This document shows, piece after piece, positions 1-10,030 of a DNA stretch of 36,906 nt. The notes beneath the pieces are model-generated. The model was not told the DNA's origin. It did not search any database and worked only from the letters and a program-made list of their open reading frames with translations. Origin of the DNA: Dicyema japonicum (taxonomy: Eukaryota; Dicyemida; Rhombozoa; Dicyemidae); assembly GCA_011109175.1 (NCBI GenBank), contig RDEW01000085.1:82560-119465 (forward strand), given 5' to 3'. A program made the position numbers and the translations under genes. Each line of letters begins with the position of its first letter. The stretch's first letter is position 1.

Positions 1-112
1 GTCCTTGTCATCATCGACCTCATTTTGAGTGCTAGGTCGAAGCCGGACGAAATCTGTTATCCGCTATCCATCGTCTTGTTTCAAGGATTGTCAATAGGGA
101 TATTCCCAGATA

Positions 113-120
113 TGCTAGAG
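113..120. repeat. hAT target-site duplication, left copy
   Basis: TGCTAGAG immediately before the CAGGGG terminus. The identical octamer follows the CCCCTG terminus at 2038-2045. Confidence 0.9.
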
Positions 121-249
121 CAGGGGTGTCAAACTCATTTCGCTTCGAGGGCCGCATTTATAATATTTTCTTATAAAGGGATGATTAGTTTTGATATATT
201 ATTTTTTAAAAATTATTTATTATAATGAAAAACCAAAAATAAGAGAAAC

Positions 250-476
250 TTATTTATTTAATTACAGCTTTTTAATTTTTGGTGAGCTGCTAGACATCGT
301 TTTTGGATACAAAATTTTGATATATCAGGGTCTACTTTTCGTGTAGATCCGACTCTTATTAANTTATTTATTTAATCACAGCTTTTTAATTTTTGGTGAG
401 CTGCTAGACATCGTTTTTGGATACAAAATTTTGATATGTCAGGCTCTACTTTTCGTGTAGATCCGACTCTTATTAA
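250..476. repeat. Direct duplication around single N (363)
   Basis: 250-362 and 364-476 are near identical, with an isolated N between them. This is probably two overlapping contig ends joined with one N. It lies inside the hAT element. Confidence 0.9.
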
Positions 477-1897
477 AGCGGATAAATTTTCACCAGTTTA
501 TCGCGTTCTTTTAACAGTTTTTGTCAATTTCATTAATAAAAGTTGTTCACGCACGTACCGAACTAAACAAAGAAATGATTTTTGTCGCAAAATTTTTAAA
601 GTTTTTAAACTTTCCTGGAAGATATGAAAATAAGCAGTTTTTCCAACCTCAAAATATTTAGCGTTAAATATAGAATCTGATTAGATTTTCAATAGTTCTT
701 TTTTAAGCTTTCATTTGCTTTTCATTTTGTTTGTGTTTTGGCCATTCATTTCCATAAATAGAATTATTTTTGGTCTCAACAATAAAATATTTTAACAACT
801 TTTTTAAGTGCTAACCAGCGGATTGGATTATAAAAAGGAATGTCGCTGAACTGATTATTCATATCTATCGTCTCAACAATAAAATATTTTAACAACTTTG
901 TTAAGTGCTAACCAGCGGATTGGATTATAAAAAGGAATGTCGCTGAACTGATTATTCATATCTATCAGCAGTTTACTAAACTGCCTGTGGTTGAGAGCAT
1001 GATTTTTGATGTAATTTACTGTTTTCAAGACCAAAAATCGTATTTTGCATTTTTAAAATATTTCAGTTCAAAATTTCTTATGAATAATACAATGAAAGTG
1101 AACAGATTATGACCCTGAATTTAACTTTTCTATTTCAGCCTCCAATTTGGCAACAACACCAGCATGTTGTCCAACCATATTCGGATCACCATAGGTGCAC
1201 AAACATACAAGCTTTTTCAAATCAATTTGTAGTAGTTTTACAAAGATGTCTTTACTTATAGTGGTGGTACCAGTTCTTCATAAATATTAAAATCTAAATC
1301 ACAGACTCTAAAAGATTGCTAATTGTGCAATTCTAACAACGTCGACTGTTTCATGACCGCAATAGAAAAATAGTCGATTTTAACAATTCGGACTTTAATT
1401 GGTGTTTCAAAGATATTTCATTAATGTTTTCGGTTAATGAAATATCTTTAAACAAGTGGGAGTTGTCGGGACAAATAATTTTTGCTGTTTTTACAAGCAT
1501 TGCTTGATGAAATCTCCATCGCAGTATGATTTTCCTAAATTGCAAGCATTTTGCTGATTTCATATCTTGCAGTAACTGATGCACTACTTAGATTATGATT
1601 TTTTGTGACATGAGTCTGTAACACATTTAAATTTTTCACAATTCATTTAGCTTTGAAACACACATTGGACCTTTTTGGTTAATAAGCAACTTAATATCTT
1701 TGAAATAATTGTATGATCGATGATTAGATTGGTAATGCCTAGGCTGTATTCGTTCGGTGTAGCGATAAACTGGTTACACATCAATGTATTTTTCCATCAA
1801 CCGTTGTGCAAAAATAGACAAGTTCCCATTTATCTTGAAACACTCTCCGTTCATCGTTCAAACACCGCTTCTTAATTCCAGAAGAAACATGTGCCAT
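340..1897 (-). pseudogene. hAT transposase, frameshifted
   Basis: Seen on the minus strand from an ATG at 1895-1897: an N-terminal piece with RVFQDKWELVYFCTTVDGK resembling the BED/zinc-finger start of Charlie/GTF2IRD2-type hAT transposases. Next come ARYEISKMLA and a piece with AMLVKTAKIICPDNSHLF (1351-1584 region). After these are LAIFIRVCDLDFNIYEELV (about 1270-1330), a YGDPNMVGQHAGVVAKL segment (about 1135-1200), and near 460-600 the hAT C-terminal dimerisation region with SSVRACEQLFLLMK. The order and content match the family. Several frameshifts and stops separate the pieces and the DES catalytic box is damaged, so it is inactive. The remainder is inference from motif resemblance. Confidence 0.8.
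773..967. repeat. Adjacent direct duplication, about 97 bp
   Basis: The segment starting TCTCAACAATAAAATATTTT occurs at about 773-869 and again at 870-966, almost identical, with no N between. It lies inside the hAT element. True tandem duplication or assembly artefact cannot be separated from sequence alone. Confidence 0.85.
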
Positions 1898-2037
1898 TGA
1901 CAAACAAGATTTACAAATACTATTAAAAAATTAATTAAATGTAAAAAAATAACTTTGTTTAAAATGATTTTTGTGTTTTATAGCCATTAATTGGGCCGCA
2001 TCTATACTTGTCGAGGGCCTCATGTTTGACACCCCTG

Positions 2038-2045
2038 TGCTAGAG
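2038..2045. repeat. hAT target-site duplication, right copy
   Basis: TGCTAGAG immediately after the right terminal inverted repeat, identical to 113-120. Confidence 0.9.
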
Positions 2046-2784
2046 ATATTTCATTTGGCGCGAACCTCATCCATTCGACAAGCGCAATGTTATCCGTCTG
2101 CAAAAAAAACGTGTATCTATTCGGCTGGCACCAAAGTTTTCACCTATGCAGATTGAGGTGGGGGTCGGAAATGGTTGCAACACTGTCATCCATACAACAA
2201 GATTCCGAGGACTCTGGGAGGAAATTTACTTGCTGTTAAATTGGATATCTTCAATACATTTAACAGTGTTAGGCGGGATTGCCTCTTTCAAGCTTCTGAT
2301 ATCTGGAAACTGGTCACCCTGCCATATGGTACGGACAGCATTCTTGTCTTTGGAGACAATATTTTCTGTTCTCACATTAGTGTCTAGTAGACCACTCCTT
2401 TTTGCTCTAACCGTCGATGATGTTGCACGCATTTTTTGTTTCCGGTTCAATGGTTTCTGATTGACGCCACGATCGGAGAATTCCAGGACTTCGTTTTGAA
2501 GGATCTCCATGTCATTGACTCGTCCTTGAGAGGTCTCGGTTGAGGTGTTAATACTGAGAACATCGGAGGAGGTGATCCATGTATCATTCCTTTGTGTTAC
2601 CATAAATGTATGTAGTTTAGTGAAAATACCAAAATATATTTTCACTGTAATATTCACACTTTGTTACAATTTGGAAATTCAAAGATTTTCAATTAGCCGC
2701 GAGTTATCCATATTTGCCCTCGTTATTAATAAGCACTGAAGTTTCTTTTAACGCTTTATAACTAAAATATATGTAAACCTCGTG

Positions 2785-3145
2785 TTATTTAGATAAATAA
2801 GGCATTAAATAGCATTTGACTTATGCGAGTTCCACGCGATGGCCCAGGAAGCCCCTATCAGAATCATTTGATCTAATTCCGTATTACATTGTCCTTAAAG
2901 CATTTCTACTTGAACGACAACAAAGATTCTTGGGCGGACAAATGACTAAACAACCCCCTCTACATCATTTTTGTAAAATACCTCAAAAACCATTTAAGAT
3001 ACGAGAAAACTCAGAACAGTTATGAAGAGCGGTTCAAGGTTCCCGTCCCCGCCGGTTTCGACATTCCTCTTGTTACTTGGATTCACATAGATGGACATTC
3101 TTTCTCTATCAACCTAGTGGTCCTGGGTCAATAATAATTACGGTA
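2785..3145 (+). mobile_element. LINE 3' end (family B tail)
   Basis: Seen: degraded coding such as FVKYLKNHLRYEKT, then TTCCCGTCCCCGCCGG and GGATTCACATAGATGG, and finally CCTAGTGGTCCTGGGTCAATAATAATTA. The block aligns by eye with the 3' ends at 6560-6690, 9900-10030, 15050-15170 and 33119-33240. Those share a CTCGACCCCGCCGG-like stretch, a GGATCACTTAG box and a GTAATAATAATAA tail. This marks a truncated copy of a CR1/L2/Jockey-like LINE. The body upstream is lost or unrecognisable. Confidence 0.55.
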
Positions 3146-3297
3146 CACATAAAGTAGCTAATGGCTCTAAGGGACTTGTAGAAGCGCCCAACACTCTCAG
3201 TTTTACCCTCGATGGCAATCGGTCACTTACATGTTAATGAGGTTGGAGGCAGCTAAAAGTAGATCTGAACCTTTCTGCCAAGATTTAGATTAAAAAA

Positions 3298-3672
3298 CAT
3301 ACATTTTATAGTTTGTAGATGAAATGAGAGAACTTAAGTATTGTTTTGTAGATTTTCGAGGTAGAGTGGGAGGTACTCTTTATTATCTGTTCGGGAGTTA
3401 ATAAGTGAAATACGTGGGGATGGTGAAAAATTAGTTCAGCCAAAACATGGTGAAAATTAATCAGTAAAGACAAAATCGATTGGAANACATTTTATAGTTT
3501 GTAGATGAAATGAGAGAACTTAAGTATTGTTTTGTAGATTTTCGAGGTAGAGTGGGAGGTACTCTTATTATCTGTTCGGGAATTAATAAGTGAAATACGT
3601 GGGGTTGGTGAAAAATTAGTTCAGCCAAAACATGGTGAAAATTAATCAGTAAAGACAAAATCGATTAGAAGA
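3298..3672. repeat. Direct duplication around single N (3486)
   Basis: 3298-3485 and 3487-3672 are near identical. No gene is recognised in the 3146-3893 interval that holds them. Confidence 0.9.
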
Positions 3673-3893
3673 AAAACATTTCTCCTCCTAATTCCTTCTC
3701 TAAGTACATTGGTTCCAGAAACACGTGCTGAAGTCTAAAAAGTGTAAATTTTTCATTTGTCAAAAGTGAATTTAAAATCTCTTCAGTCATCACCCTCAGA
3801 ACGAAAATTGAGGAAATTCTGAAGGAATAAAATATGTATAAAATTTTTAAAATAAATTTTATTTAATTTTATATTTTTTATGGGAGTTGTGTT

Positions 3894-4651
3894 ATGTGGG
3901 GCGATTCAGATTCCGATGTTCCGACAATGAACAGTGTTTTTGCCGTCGATGATAGCTTCCATGTGGAAGAGGATCAACTGGAGTCGTTTATTCCAAGCAA
4001 TGGATCTGAATTACTTGCTTTAATAAGGGCAGAAAGAAAGTTTGCTTAGCAATAATATATAGTTTCCTTCCAAAAGTCTCTATTGCTGCTTCTGGAAATC
4101 CAAAATCATCGATTCCAACTCATATGGATGAACCGAGTTTTGAATGTCCTAACAATTTCATCCCCTCAGACGAATTCCGTCGTAAACAAAACGAGATCTT
4201 CACCGAAATCCGCGAAAAGTTCGAGACCAATCGTTCTCTATTCAAACCGAGAAAATTAACCTTCAAAATCCCAAAGAACAAGACCATGTGGAAAGAGTGC
4301 CTGCTTTTGGCCTTTCAAGAAAGCACTCCTCAGCCTATCCTGAGTTTGATCTACAAATTACGTCAGAAGGATGTTTTCCTGGCATTGACTGCCATAAATG
4401 AGTGGCTTAGTGATAACAAAATTACCCACGTGTGCGGAATGTGGGTTTATTGCCTTTTGATTTGTCCCACGTGGCCAATTTACCCTGATTTGCACTCTTT
4501 GCTTAGAGATATCGCTCGTAAACTAATATTAGAAAGAAAAGAGCTGAGTCACGTGTCTGATTTTAGTGATACAGAGAGATTGAACCGAATTAATCTTTTT
4601 TTAGTCATTATTTGTGATTACTTTGGGCAATCTGATTTGCTTTTATTGTAA
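3894..4651 (+). CDS. GEMIN2: Gemin2 (SIP1), SMN-complex component
   Basis: Role (family knowledge): Gemin2 is the SMN-complex subunit that grips the Sm pentamer during cytoplasmic spliceosomal snRNP assembly. Seen: exon 1 is 3894-4039, then a 23-nt intron 4040-4062 (GTTTGC...ATATAG), then exon 2 4063-4651, giving 244 residues against about 280 in human. The start at 3894 is chosen because removing the intron fuses a 48-codon acidic leader (MWGDSDSDVP, then ELLALIRAERN) in frame to FLPKVSIAASG, as in the family N-terminus; the later ATG at 4124 would lose it. The C-terminal half is diagnostic: CGMWVYCLLICPTWPIYPDL, HSLLRDIARKL and a final VIICDYFGQSDL correspond to the conserved RWLYALLACLEKPL, HSLIRQLARR and YFDQRDL segments. 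No frame damage is seen. Confidence 0.9.
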
Positions 4652-5240
4652 ATTTATTTTTGAATAATATTTTGATATTTATTGGAGAATATAACATATT
4701 ATTTTATAGTCACGTGAGGACATGGACAATTTGTTACACATGAATTAACTTTGAGTATGAAAACACTCAGAATCCGAGTAATTTGATGACCCACATTATT
4801 ATTATTAACCCCAGGCTTACAATGGTAAGCCCAGCACAAACAGTCACAAATAATTAATCCAAAGAAGGAACCAAAGGGAGAATATCTGCTTGTGCTGACC
4901 AAATCCATCTTCCAATAATTCATTAGATGCTTCCGAAGAGAAGTAGGTCTGCCCTCTTCCATTTCGTTCCACGTCCTACCGTCGCAGACATCATTCCATT
5001 TCGTTCCACTTCAGTTGAATAGTTTTTCATAATGTTATCTTCATCAGAGGATTTGGTCAGGGAGAAGGTAAGAAGATCCCTTTCAACTGCTGTGTCGTGC
5101 CAGACGGACTCGTCGTCTCACGGGTGGGGCCTGTTTGACAAGAATTGACCTTTGCTGAAAATTCCATCTTTCAGATTCGAATCCACGACCTTCAACAATC
5201 CGATGTCATAGACTTTCGTTCAGCCAGAAGGCTTATGACC
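4652..5240. other. Intergenic, with a minus-strand LINE-like 3' tail at 4785-4960
   Basis: Read on the minus strand, about 4960 down to 4785 ends in GGGCTTACCATTGTAAGCC, a perfect 7-bp stem with a 4-nt loop (4814-4831). It is followed by TGGGGTTAATAATAATAATG. That is the layout of a LINE 3' hairpin plus microsatellite tail, but of a different family from the others here. 4961-5240 has only short unassigned coding-like pieces. Confidence 0.4.
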
Positions 5241-5242
5241 CT

Positions 5243-5464
5243 TATTTATTTAATAACCCCGAAAAGGGAACACCAAAAAAGAAGGAGCAAACCAACTAAT
5301 TAAGTTATCCCGGTACACCTCTACAGGATCGAGAGGTTTTTCCTATGTTCCTCCACAGTACCCACCGCTTTCCTGTATAGACGACGATCATCTTTCACTA
5401 GAGTTTGAAGAGGTGAGCGTTCAACTACAACACATTTGACTTCATTGTCTCAATTTATATCAGA
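5243..5464 (-). mobile_element. LINE 3' end, minus orientation (family C tail)
   Basis: On the minus strand the piece reads DDRRLYRKAVGTVEEHRKN, the C-terminal end of the RT protein. A GATAACTTAATTAGTTGG box, TTTTTTGGTGTTCCC and a GGGTTATTAAATAAATA tail follow. The same arrangement occurs on the plus strand at 21850-22045. It is a truncated CR1/L2/Jockey-like copy. Confidence 0.6.
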
Positions 5465-5570
5465 AGGGTACGGCTTTCCTGTATAGACGACGATCATCTT
5501 TCACTAGAGTTTGAAGAGGTGAGCGTTCAACTACAACACATTTGACTTCACTGTCTCAATTTATATCAGA
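5367..5570. repeat. Direct duplication, about 98 bp
   Basis: GCTTTCCTGTATAGACGACG and the following bases occur at 5367-5464 and 5473-5570, nearly identical, with a 8-base spacer and no N. It spans the junction between the minus-strand LINE end and the plus-strand RT fragment. Confidence 0.85.
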
Positions 5571-6475
5571 ATGGTTCAATGAACCGAAACGCCGTCTACG
5601 GACAATATTGGTTTCCCTGGACAACCAGAAAGCATTCGATTCTGTCCCGAGAACATTACTCACGAAAAAGGTTTTTGACACCATCATTCAGCCGGCTTTG
5701 AAAAGATGGATAGCCAATTTTCTTTCCGGAGAAAAAGGACATTTATGTATAGGCCACGCAAGATCGAGGTCCCGTATTCTACCAAATTGCTTCCCTCATG
5801 GATCACCCCTCTCTCCGGCGTTATTCAATTTATTCCTAAACGATTTACCCTGCCTTGGAGGACCAGATTCAATGCTTCTCGCATATGCTAACGACCTCAT
5901 TATCGCTAGCAGGAACAAATACGCGGATATGAGCTTCAGTCACATATTGACGACCTGGGAGCCTGGTTGAATTTTAATCGTCTCTCCATATCCAGGGATA
6001 AATCATCGTATACTATCTTCACTACAGACAGAGAAGAAAAATATACACTGGATTTGAGCATATATGGAGACTCTTTACCTTTACAGATTCATCTAACTAT
6101 TCTGGGAGTGACTTTCTAACCTTTGATGACATTTTCTCAACATGTGAAGAACGTTATGACAAAGGGTTTCAGGAAACTGAATATAATGAAACCGCTCTTA
6201 AAGTCCAGGCCGTCACGGGAATGCGCTGTCGTCTTGTACTATGACCCACATCATTCTTATAATGTGACCAAACAGTTTCCAGTACGTCTTCATGATCAGA
6301 GTAGTTAGAGGTGCCTTCCCCAATCGGATTCCTCTGCAGAGATGAGAGAAGGCTATTTCGTACGGTATTGGGAACAATGGGAAACCACAGACTTCTGATT
6401 ACGGGAACTGGGATTACTTAACTGTCTAACGTTTCTTTTTTCTTTCTCGGTGATCCCGGGGTTCTAAATAAATAA
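5542..6475 (+). pseudogene. CR1/L2/Jockey-like LINE reverse transcriptase, 3' part (family A)
   Basis: Seen: 5542-5970 reads LVSLDNQKAFDSVPRTLL (RT motif with catalytic Asp), HGSPLSPALFNLFLNDLP and LLAYANDLIIASR, where the catalytic YADD box has become YAND. A +1 shift continues into a segment ending LTILGVTF, then LTFSQHVKN-like and GFRKLNIMK. The C-terminus is LFRTVLGTMGNHRLLITGTG (about 6345-6415). The 3' tail has GGGATTAC (6410-6417) and GTGATCCC (6450-6457), able to pair, then GGGGTTCTAAATAAATAAA. Frameshifts and loss of the active-site Asp mean no activity. The 5' half, with endonuclease, is absent. Confidence 0.85.
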
Positions 6476-6479
6476 ATTC

Positions 6480-6720
6480 AAATTTACTTGTAATGGATTT
6501 TGATATTGAGAATTAGGTAACGCTTAGCGCCTGTGACAAAATACCTTAAAAACCACCCAAGATATGAGAAAACTATATTTTCTTTCTGGGGAGCCATCCA
6601 GGATTATCATCCACGTAGTATAGAACCTCCCACATCTCACTCTGGAGTCACTTAGTTAGTTGGGTCGTGGACTATGTGTTGTCCGACTAAGTGATCGTAT
6701 CATTATACTAATTTACAACA
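6480..6720 (+). mobile_element. LINE 3' end fragment (family B)
   Basis: KYLKNHPRYEKT, TTCTGGGGAGCCATCCAGG and CTCTGGAGTCACTTAGTTAG match the copies at 2950-3030 and 9900-9985. The tail is lost. No intact coding. Confidence 0.5.
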
Positions 6721-6884
6721 CTCTGATAACTGGGTCAAGTGTGTCTGCTAGGAAGCACGCCATAATAACGACCGAAAAAACACGTGCAACTCACCTAGGC
6801 ACTATCAGACCTTTTTAAGTATGGTGTTGATGATGGTGGGCTAGTAAATGTGAAGGCGTAGATCGAATTAAAATATAATAATTT

Positions 6885-7560
6885 AATTGAAAAGATCAAC
6901 TTCAAAAGCCTACATATTTGACAACCCACACGTTGACCTTAAGTCGTCGACAATGTTACTAAACTACGGTGACAAGTCACTTCGATCGAAAGCGTTGTAC
7001 ACGTATATGCAAGACCGCAATATTTTTGGGGTCAATCAACAGATACATGTCCCTATTGTAAGTCAAGTAGCATTTTGGGTAATCATTTAGTAATNTGAAA
7101 AGATCAACTTCAAAAGCCTACATATTTGACAACCCACACGTTGACCTTAAGTCGTCGACAAAGTTACTAAACTACGGTGACAAGTCACTTCGATCGAAAG
7201 CGTTGTACACGTATATGCAAGACCGCAATATTTTTTGGGGTCAATCAACAGATACATGTCCCTATTGTAAATCAAGTAGCATTTTGGGTAATCATTTAGT
7301 AATTCGGTGCGGATCTATGCTCTGCCACGACTATTTGTGGAGGCATAAAGAGGTAGTGAAGAGTCTTCATCTACTATGCAATAAGTATGGTATTCGCCAC
7401 ATCAGAAAGTTGCTGACTCAAAAGGTGAAATATGTAGTAGAGAACACCAGGGTCCATATCAAAGTGGACAGTAGTCTCCGAACCTCGGTGGTCGTCAAAA
7501 ACAATAGACAAAGTATTGTAATACACGATAAGGAATCTAGCCAAATCCTTACCATATGAC
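6885..7560 (+). pseudogene. C-terminal zinc finger and RLE endonuclease of a non-LTR element
   Basis: Seen: a 118-residue stretch at 7203-7559 with CPYCKSSSILGNHLVIRC, a C-x2-C-x8-H-x4-C finger. It continues RHKEVVKSLHLLCNKYGI and then VVKNNRQSIVIHDKESSQI. Known: in RT proteins with a restriction-like endonuclease, this finger precedes an RHxE/D helix and a NKPDI...HDK...IIEVGI nuclease core. Here the PD pair reads QS and the frame stops just before the expected E-V-G. The copy is therefore truncated and inactive. The 5' part is present twice because of the duplication around the N at 7095. Only this C-terminal end of the element is in the window. Confidence 0.6.
6888..7303. repeat. Direct duplication around single N (7095)
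   Basis: 6888-7094 and 7096-7303 are near identical (one copy has an extra T in the TTTTTTGGGG run). Confidence 0.9.
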
Positions 7561-7637
7561 TTTCTTGTAAACGAGATGGGGAAGATGCTTGGTTAGAAGG
7601 TCCTTGTTATTCTATAGTATGACGTGGGAAGGAATTG

Positions 7638-8270
7638 AACAAAGTACCACAAAAGTTATCTAAGACAGATAGTAGTAGATAGGGAGCTCCAGGTCTACAT
7701 ACATTCCAATGTTTAACGCGATACCCAAGAGACTGGATTATAGGAGATAGCATGTAGGCAGAGCGCTCAATTGAGCAGTGCGGTCTCCGAGCAGTTTCAG
7801 CAAAAGTACCACAAAAGTTATCTAAGACAGATAGTAGTAGATAGGGAGCTCCAGGTCTACATACATTCCAATGTTTAACGCGATACCCAAGAGACTGGAT
7901 TATAGGAGATAGCATGTGGGCAGAGCGCTCAATTGAGCAGTGCGGTCTCCGAGCAGTTTCAGCAACCAGAATCGAACCTGTTCAATTTGAATATAAACAA
8001 CATGCTACAATCTACAGACGAAAACTGTGTTCTATTTTCATATTCGGACGATATAGTCATTGCTGCAAGGGAAGCCACCCAAAAATTTTTGAATGACTTN
8101 TCAATTGAACAGTGCGGTCTCCGAGCAGTTTCAGCAACCAGAATCGAACCTGTTCAATTTGAATATAAAAAACATGCCACAATCCACATACGAAAACTGT
8201 GTCCTATTTTCATATTCGGACGATATAATCATTGCTGCAAAGGAAGCCACCCAAAAATTTTTGAATAATT
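7638..8270. repeat. Two linked direct duplications, one around single N (8100)
   Basis: About 164 bp at 7638-7801 recurs immediately at 7802-7966. The end of that unit plus RT coding (7935-8099) recurs at 8101-8270 after an N. No gene is recognised at 7560-7930. Confidence 0.85.
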
Positions 8271-8302
8271 TTTCAAATAAAGCAATTGACTTATTCCATT
8301 AA
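7960..8302 (+). pseudogene. LINE reverse-transcriptase core fragment
   Basis: Seen in both duplicate copies: PESNLFNLNINNM followed by CVLFSYSDDIVIAAREATQKF. These are the LFNLYINDL box and the YxDD catalytic box of a LINE RT, about 60 residues with nothing recognisable before or after. Both catalytic Asp residues are kept (SDD), but the fragment is too short to work. Confidence 0.65.
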
Positions 8303-8890
8303 AACAGTAGATTTAAAAAAAAGAAAATAATTAAAAAAAACATTAAACTTTTTAAATCGAATTACATTTTTTACCAAATTAAAAAAATTCGAAAATTTCA
8401 ATCGAGCATATGTTAAAAGTCACTGTAATTTTTTCGATATAATGGCTGAGACAAAAGATTGGAATGCCATACTCCGAGAAAACTCGTTTGCAATCCATGC
8501 AGCCAGCTTCCTCAACTAACATTTGTTTCTTTGTTAAAAAAATTTAGAAAAAAAATAAAATTAAATAAAAAAAATATATATAATTAACACAAAAAAAAGA
8601 TTTTCGATATTAAAAAAAAGATTAATAATATGTATTGTTTCCTTTGTTTTTATTAACAGAATTTATTTTTGAATAAAAATATCATCAATTCGATTTTATT
8701 GNAACATTTGTTTCTTTGTTAAAAAAATTTAGAAAAAAAATAAAATTAAATAAAAAAAATATATATAATTAACACAAAAAAAAGATTTTCGATATTAACA
8801 AAAAAAGATTAATAATATGTATTGTTTCCTTTGTTTTTATTAACAGAATTTATTTTTGAATAAAAATATCATCAATTCGATTCTATTGTA
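8303..8890. repeat. AT-rich stretch with direct duplication around single N (8702)
   Basis: Very AT-rich non-coding DNA. 8518-8701 and 8703-8887 are near identical. A piece at about 8440-8515 on the minus strand (VFSEYGIPIF-like) may belong to the neighbouring mariner remnant. Confidence 0.8.
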
Positions 8891-9384
8891 ACATTGTGGC
8901 TTTCCGCATTTCCTCCTTGTTTTTTTAGGATTTTTTTCGATTTTCTGATTTCAACAAGGTCCTCACTTGTTCGATTATATTTAAGTCAAATGACTGACTA
9001 GGCCAATTTTCTAGACAATTGTAGTCGTTTCGACGTAAATATTCCTTAGTTGATCAAGAATTGTGACAACTTGCACCGTCCGGTTGCACCATCGTGCCTT
9101 CTTCAAAAATATTTGGTAGCCCTTTATTCAATATTCGTTGATATTCAATCGAATCCATATTTTGCTTGGCTAACACCGTCCTGTTGCATCAACATGCCTT
9201 CTTCAAAAATATTTGGTAGCCCTTTATCCAATATTCGTTGATATTCATTCGAATCCACATTTTGCTTGGCTAACATTAGTGTTCTTTTGCCAGTTAAAGT
9301 GATTGTAAATTTATTGGAAAATTTTTGGTGGTTTTTAACATTTTCTCGGGACTGTCGGCGCCTAAATGGAGCTAAGATGCTCAA
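8890..9384 (-). pseudogene. Tc1/mariner transposase fragment
   Basis: Seen on the minus strand: GKRTLMLAKQNVDSNEYQRI, LPNIFEEGMLMQQDG and, in the partly duplicated copy, QPDGASCHNS, STKEYLRRNDYNCLENWPSQ and SFDLNIIEQV. Known: QQDNAPCH, LxWPSQSPDLNPIE and the spacing between them are signatures of Tc1/mariner DDE transposases, the second Asp and the final E/D lying in these boxes. A stop follows CHNS and the middle is duplicated (about 9075-9174 and 9175-9272, diverged), so it is dead. No terminal inverted repeats or TA duplications were located. Confidence 0.75.
9075..9272. repeat. Diverged tandem duplication, about 100 bp, within mariner fragment
   Basis: GCCTTCTTCAAAAATATTTG and flanks occur twice in a row with about 10 substitutions. 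Unlike the near-identical duplications elsewhere, this one looks old and real. Confidence 0.8.
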
Positions 9385-10030
9385 TTCTTTAACCCAATGG
9401 TTGGAAGGAATACGCCTGGAGGTGTCACCTAGGACATTTATGACCCTCTTTACATCTTGCAGACAATATTATACAAGAAGGCTTAAGACCATGATTAACG
9501 ATGTGATAATTCCTTTTACGACCACATCAACCACAATGGGAGTGACATTTGACTAAGGACTTATATTCGGGCGAATGCGGCACAATGAGTATCCTGAATA
9601 TAATCTCAAAACCCCTCGGAAAAAACTCTGGGTCCTTTTCCGTCATCTATCCACCATTTAGTACAACCATCATTAACCTACTGAAGTGAGTCGTGGTCAA
9701 TGACCAATTCCCGATCTTCTTTTTTGAAACTGTCCGCAATCCAGGAAGCTACCAAAATAGTAATTGGCCAAAATTTAATTTGCGTCCCTCTGGAAGCAGT
9801 TCTGATTAAACGACAACAGAAGATGATGAGGGCAGCTACTCTCCCTAACAGCTCCCTCTATGAAACCATGAACAAATACAATAAAAACATACAAGATAAC
9901 CACGTGTCTTTTCTGGGGAGCCATCCAAGATTCTCATCCGTGTAGGATGGGACTTCCCCATGTCGGTCTGGGGTCACTTAGTTGAAAATTTTCTTGTCAC
10001 TATTAACTCAGTGATTCTCGGGTAACAATT
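9340..10030 (+). pseudogene. LINE RT C-terminal end and 3' tail (family B)
   Basis: Seen: AKMLNSLTQWLEGIRLEVSP, then FTSCRQYY and STTMGVTFD, the LxVSPxKTxxxxFT and LGVTFD region after the RT core. A second piece at 9700-9945 has EAVLIKRQQKMMRAATLPNS, matching LIELQQKLLKAASLL at about 14920. A GTCACTTAGTTG box and AGTGATTCTCGGG tail follow. Stops and frameshifts are present and the RT core is missing. Confidence 0.7.

Larger units (their letters stand above)
121..2037 (-). mobile_element. hAT DNA transposon, nearly full length, decayed
   Basis: Seen: the element begins CAGGGGTGTCAAACTCATTT and ends with the inverted form (ATGTTTGACACCCCTG at 2022-2037). It is flanked by the identical 8-bp target duplication TGCTAGAG at 113-120 and 2038-2045. 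Known: 8-bp duplications and CAGGGGTG termini are typical of hAT elements. It carries a broken transposase on the minus strand. Two direct duplications inside it (250-476 and 773-967) inflate its length and may be assembly artefacts. It sits inside an RT pseudogene, so it inserted after that LINE. Confidence 0.9.
25..2600 (+). pseudogene. RLE-type non-LTR retroelement RT remnant, split by a hAT insertion
   Basis: Seen: protein-like pieces in shifting frames on the plus strand, at 25-112 and again from 2046. They include QIEVGVGNGCNTVIHTTRF (2146 on), LLAVKLDIFNTFNSVRRD (about 2230-2285), SRPLLFALTVDDVA (about 2385-2430) and FLIDATIG (about 2455). Known of the family: these match, in order, the fingers, the LD-x-NAFNSV aspartate box, the DPLGPLLF box and the YLDDxTIG catalytic box of a metazoan LINE lineage whose C-terminus carries a PD-(D/E)XK endonuclease (compare 26074-26860). 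The catalytic LDD reads LID, and there are stops and frameshifts, so the copy is dead. Removing the hAT element at 121-2037 joins the two halves in one reading direction. The exact clade is uncertain. Confidence 0.7.

Noticed and set aside
2226..2657. 143-codon minus-strand open frame
   Set aside because: It overlaps recognisable RT boxes on the plus strand and shows no family resemblance itself.
4124..4651. Gemin2 starting at the ATG at 4124
   Set aside because: The 23-nt intron at 4040-4062 gives an in-frame, family-like N-terminal extension from 3894.
7918..7995. tRNA-like GGTTCGATTCTGG (minus strand), also near 13730-13760
   Set aside because: No A box or cloverleaf lies upstream at the right spacing, and the bases lie in RT coding (PESNLFNLNIN).
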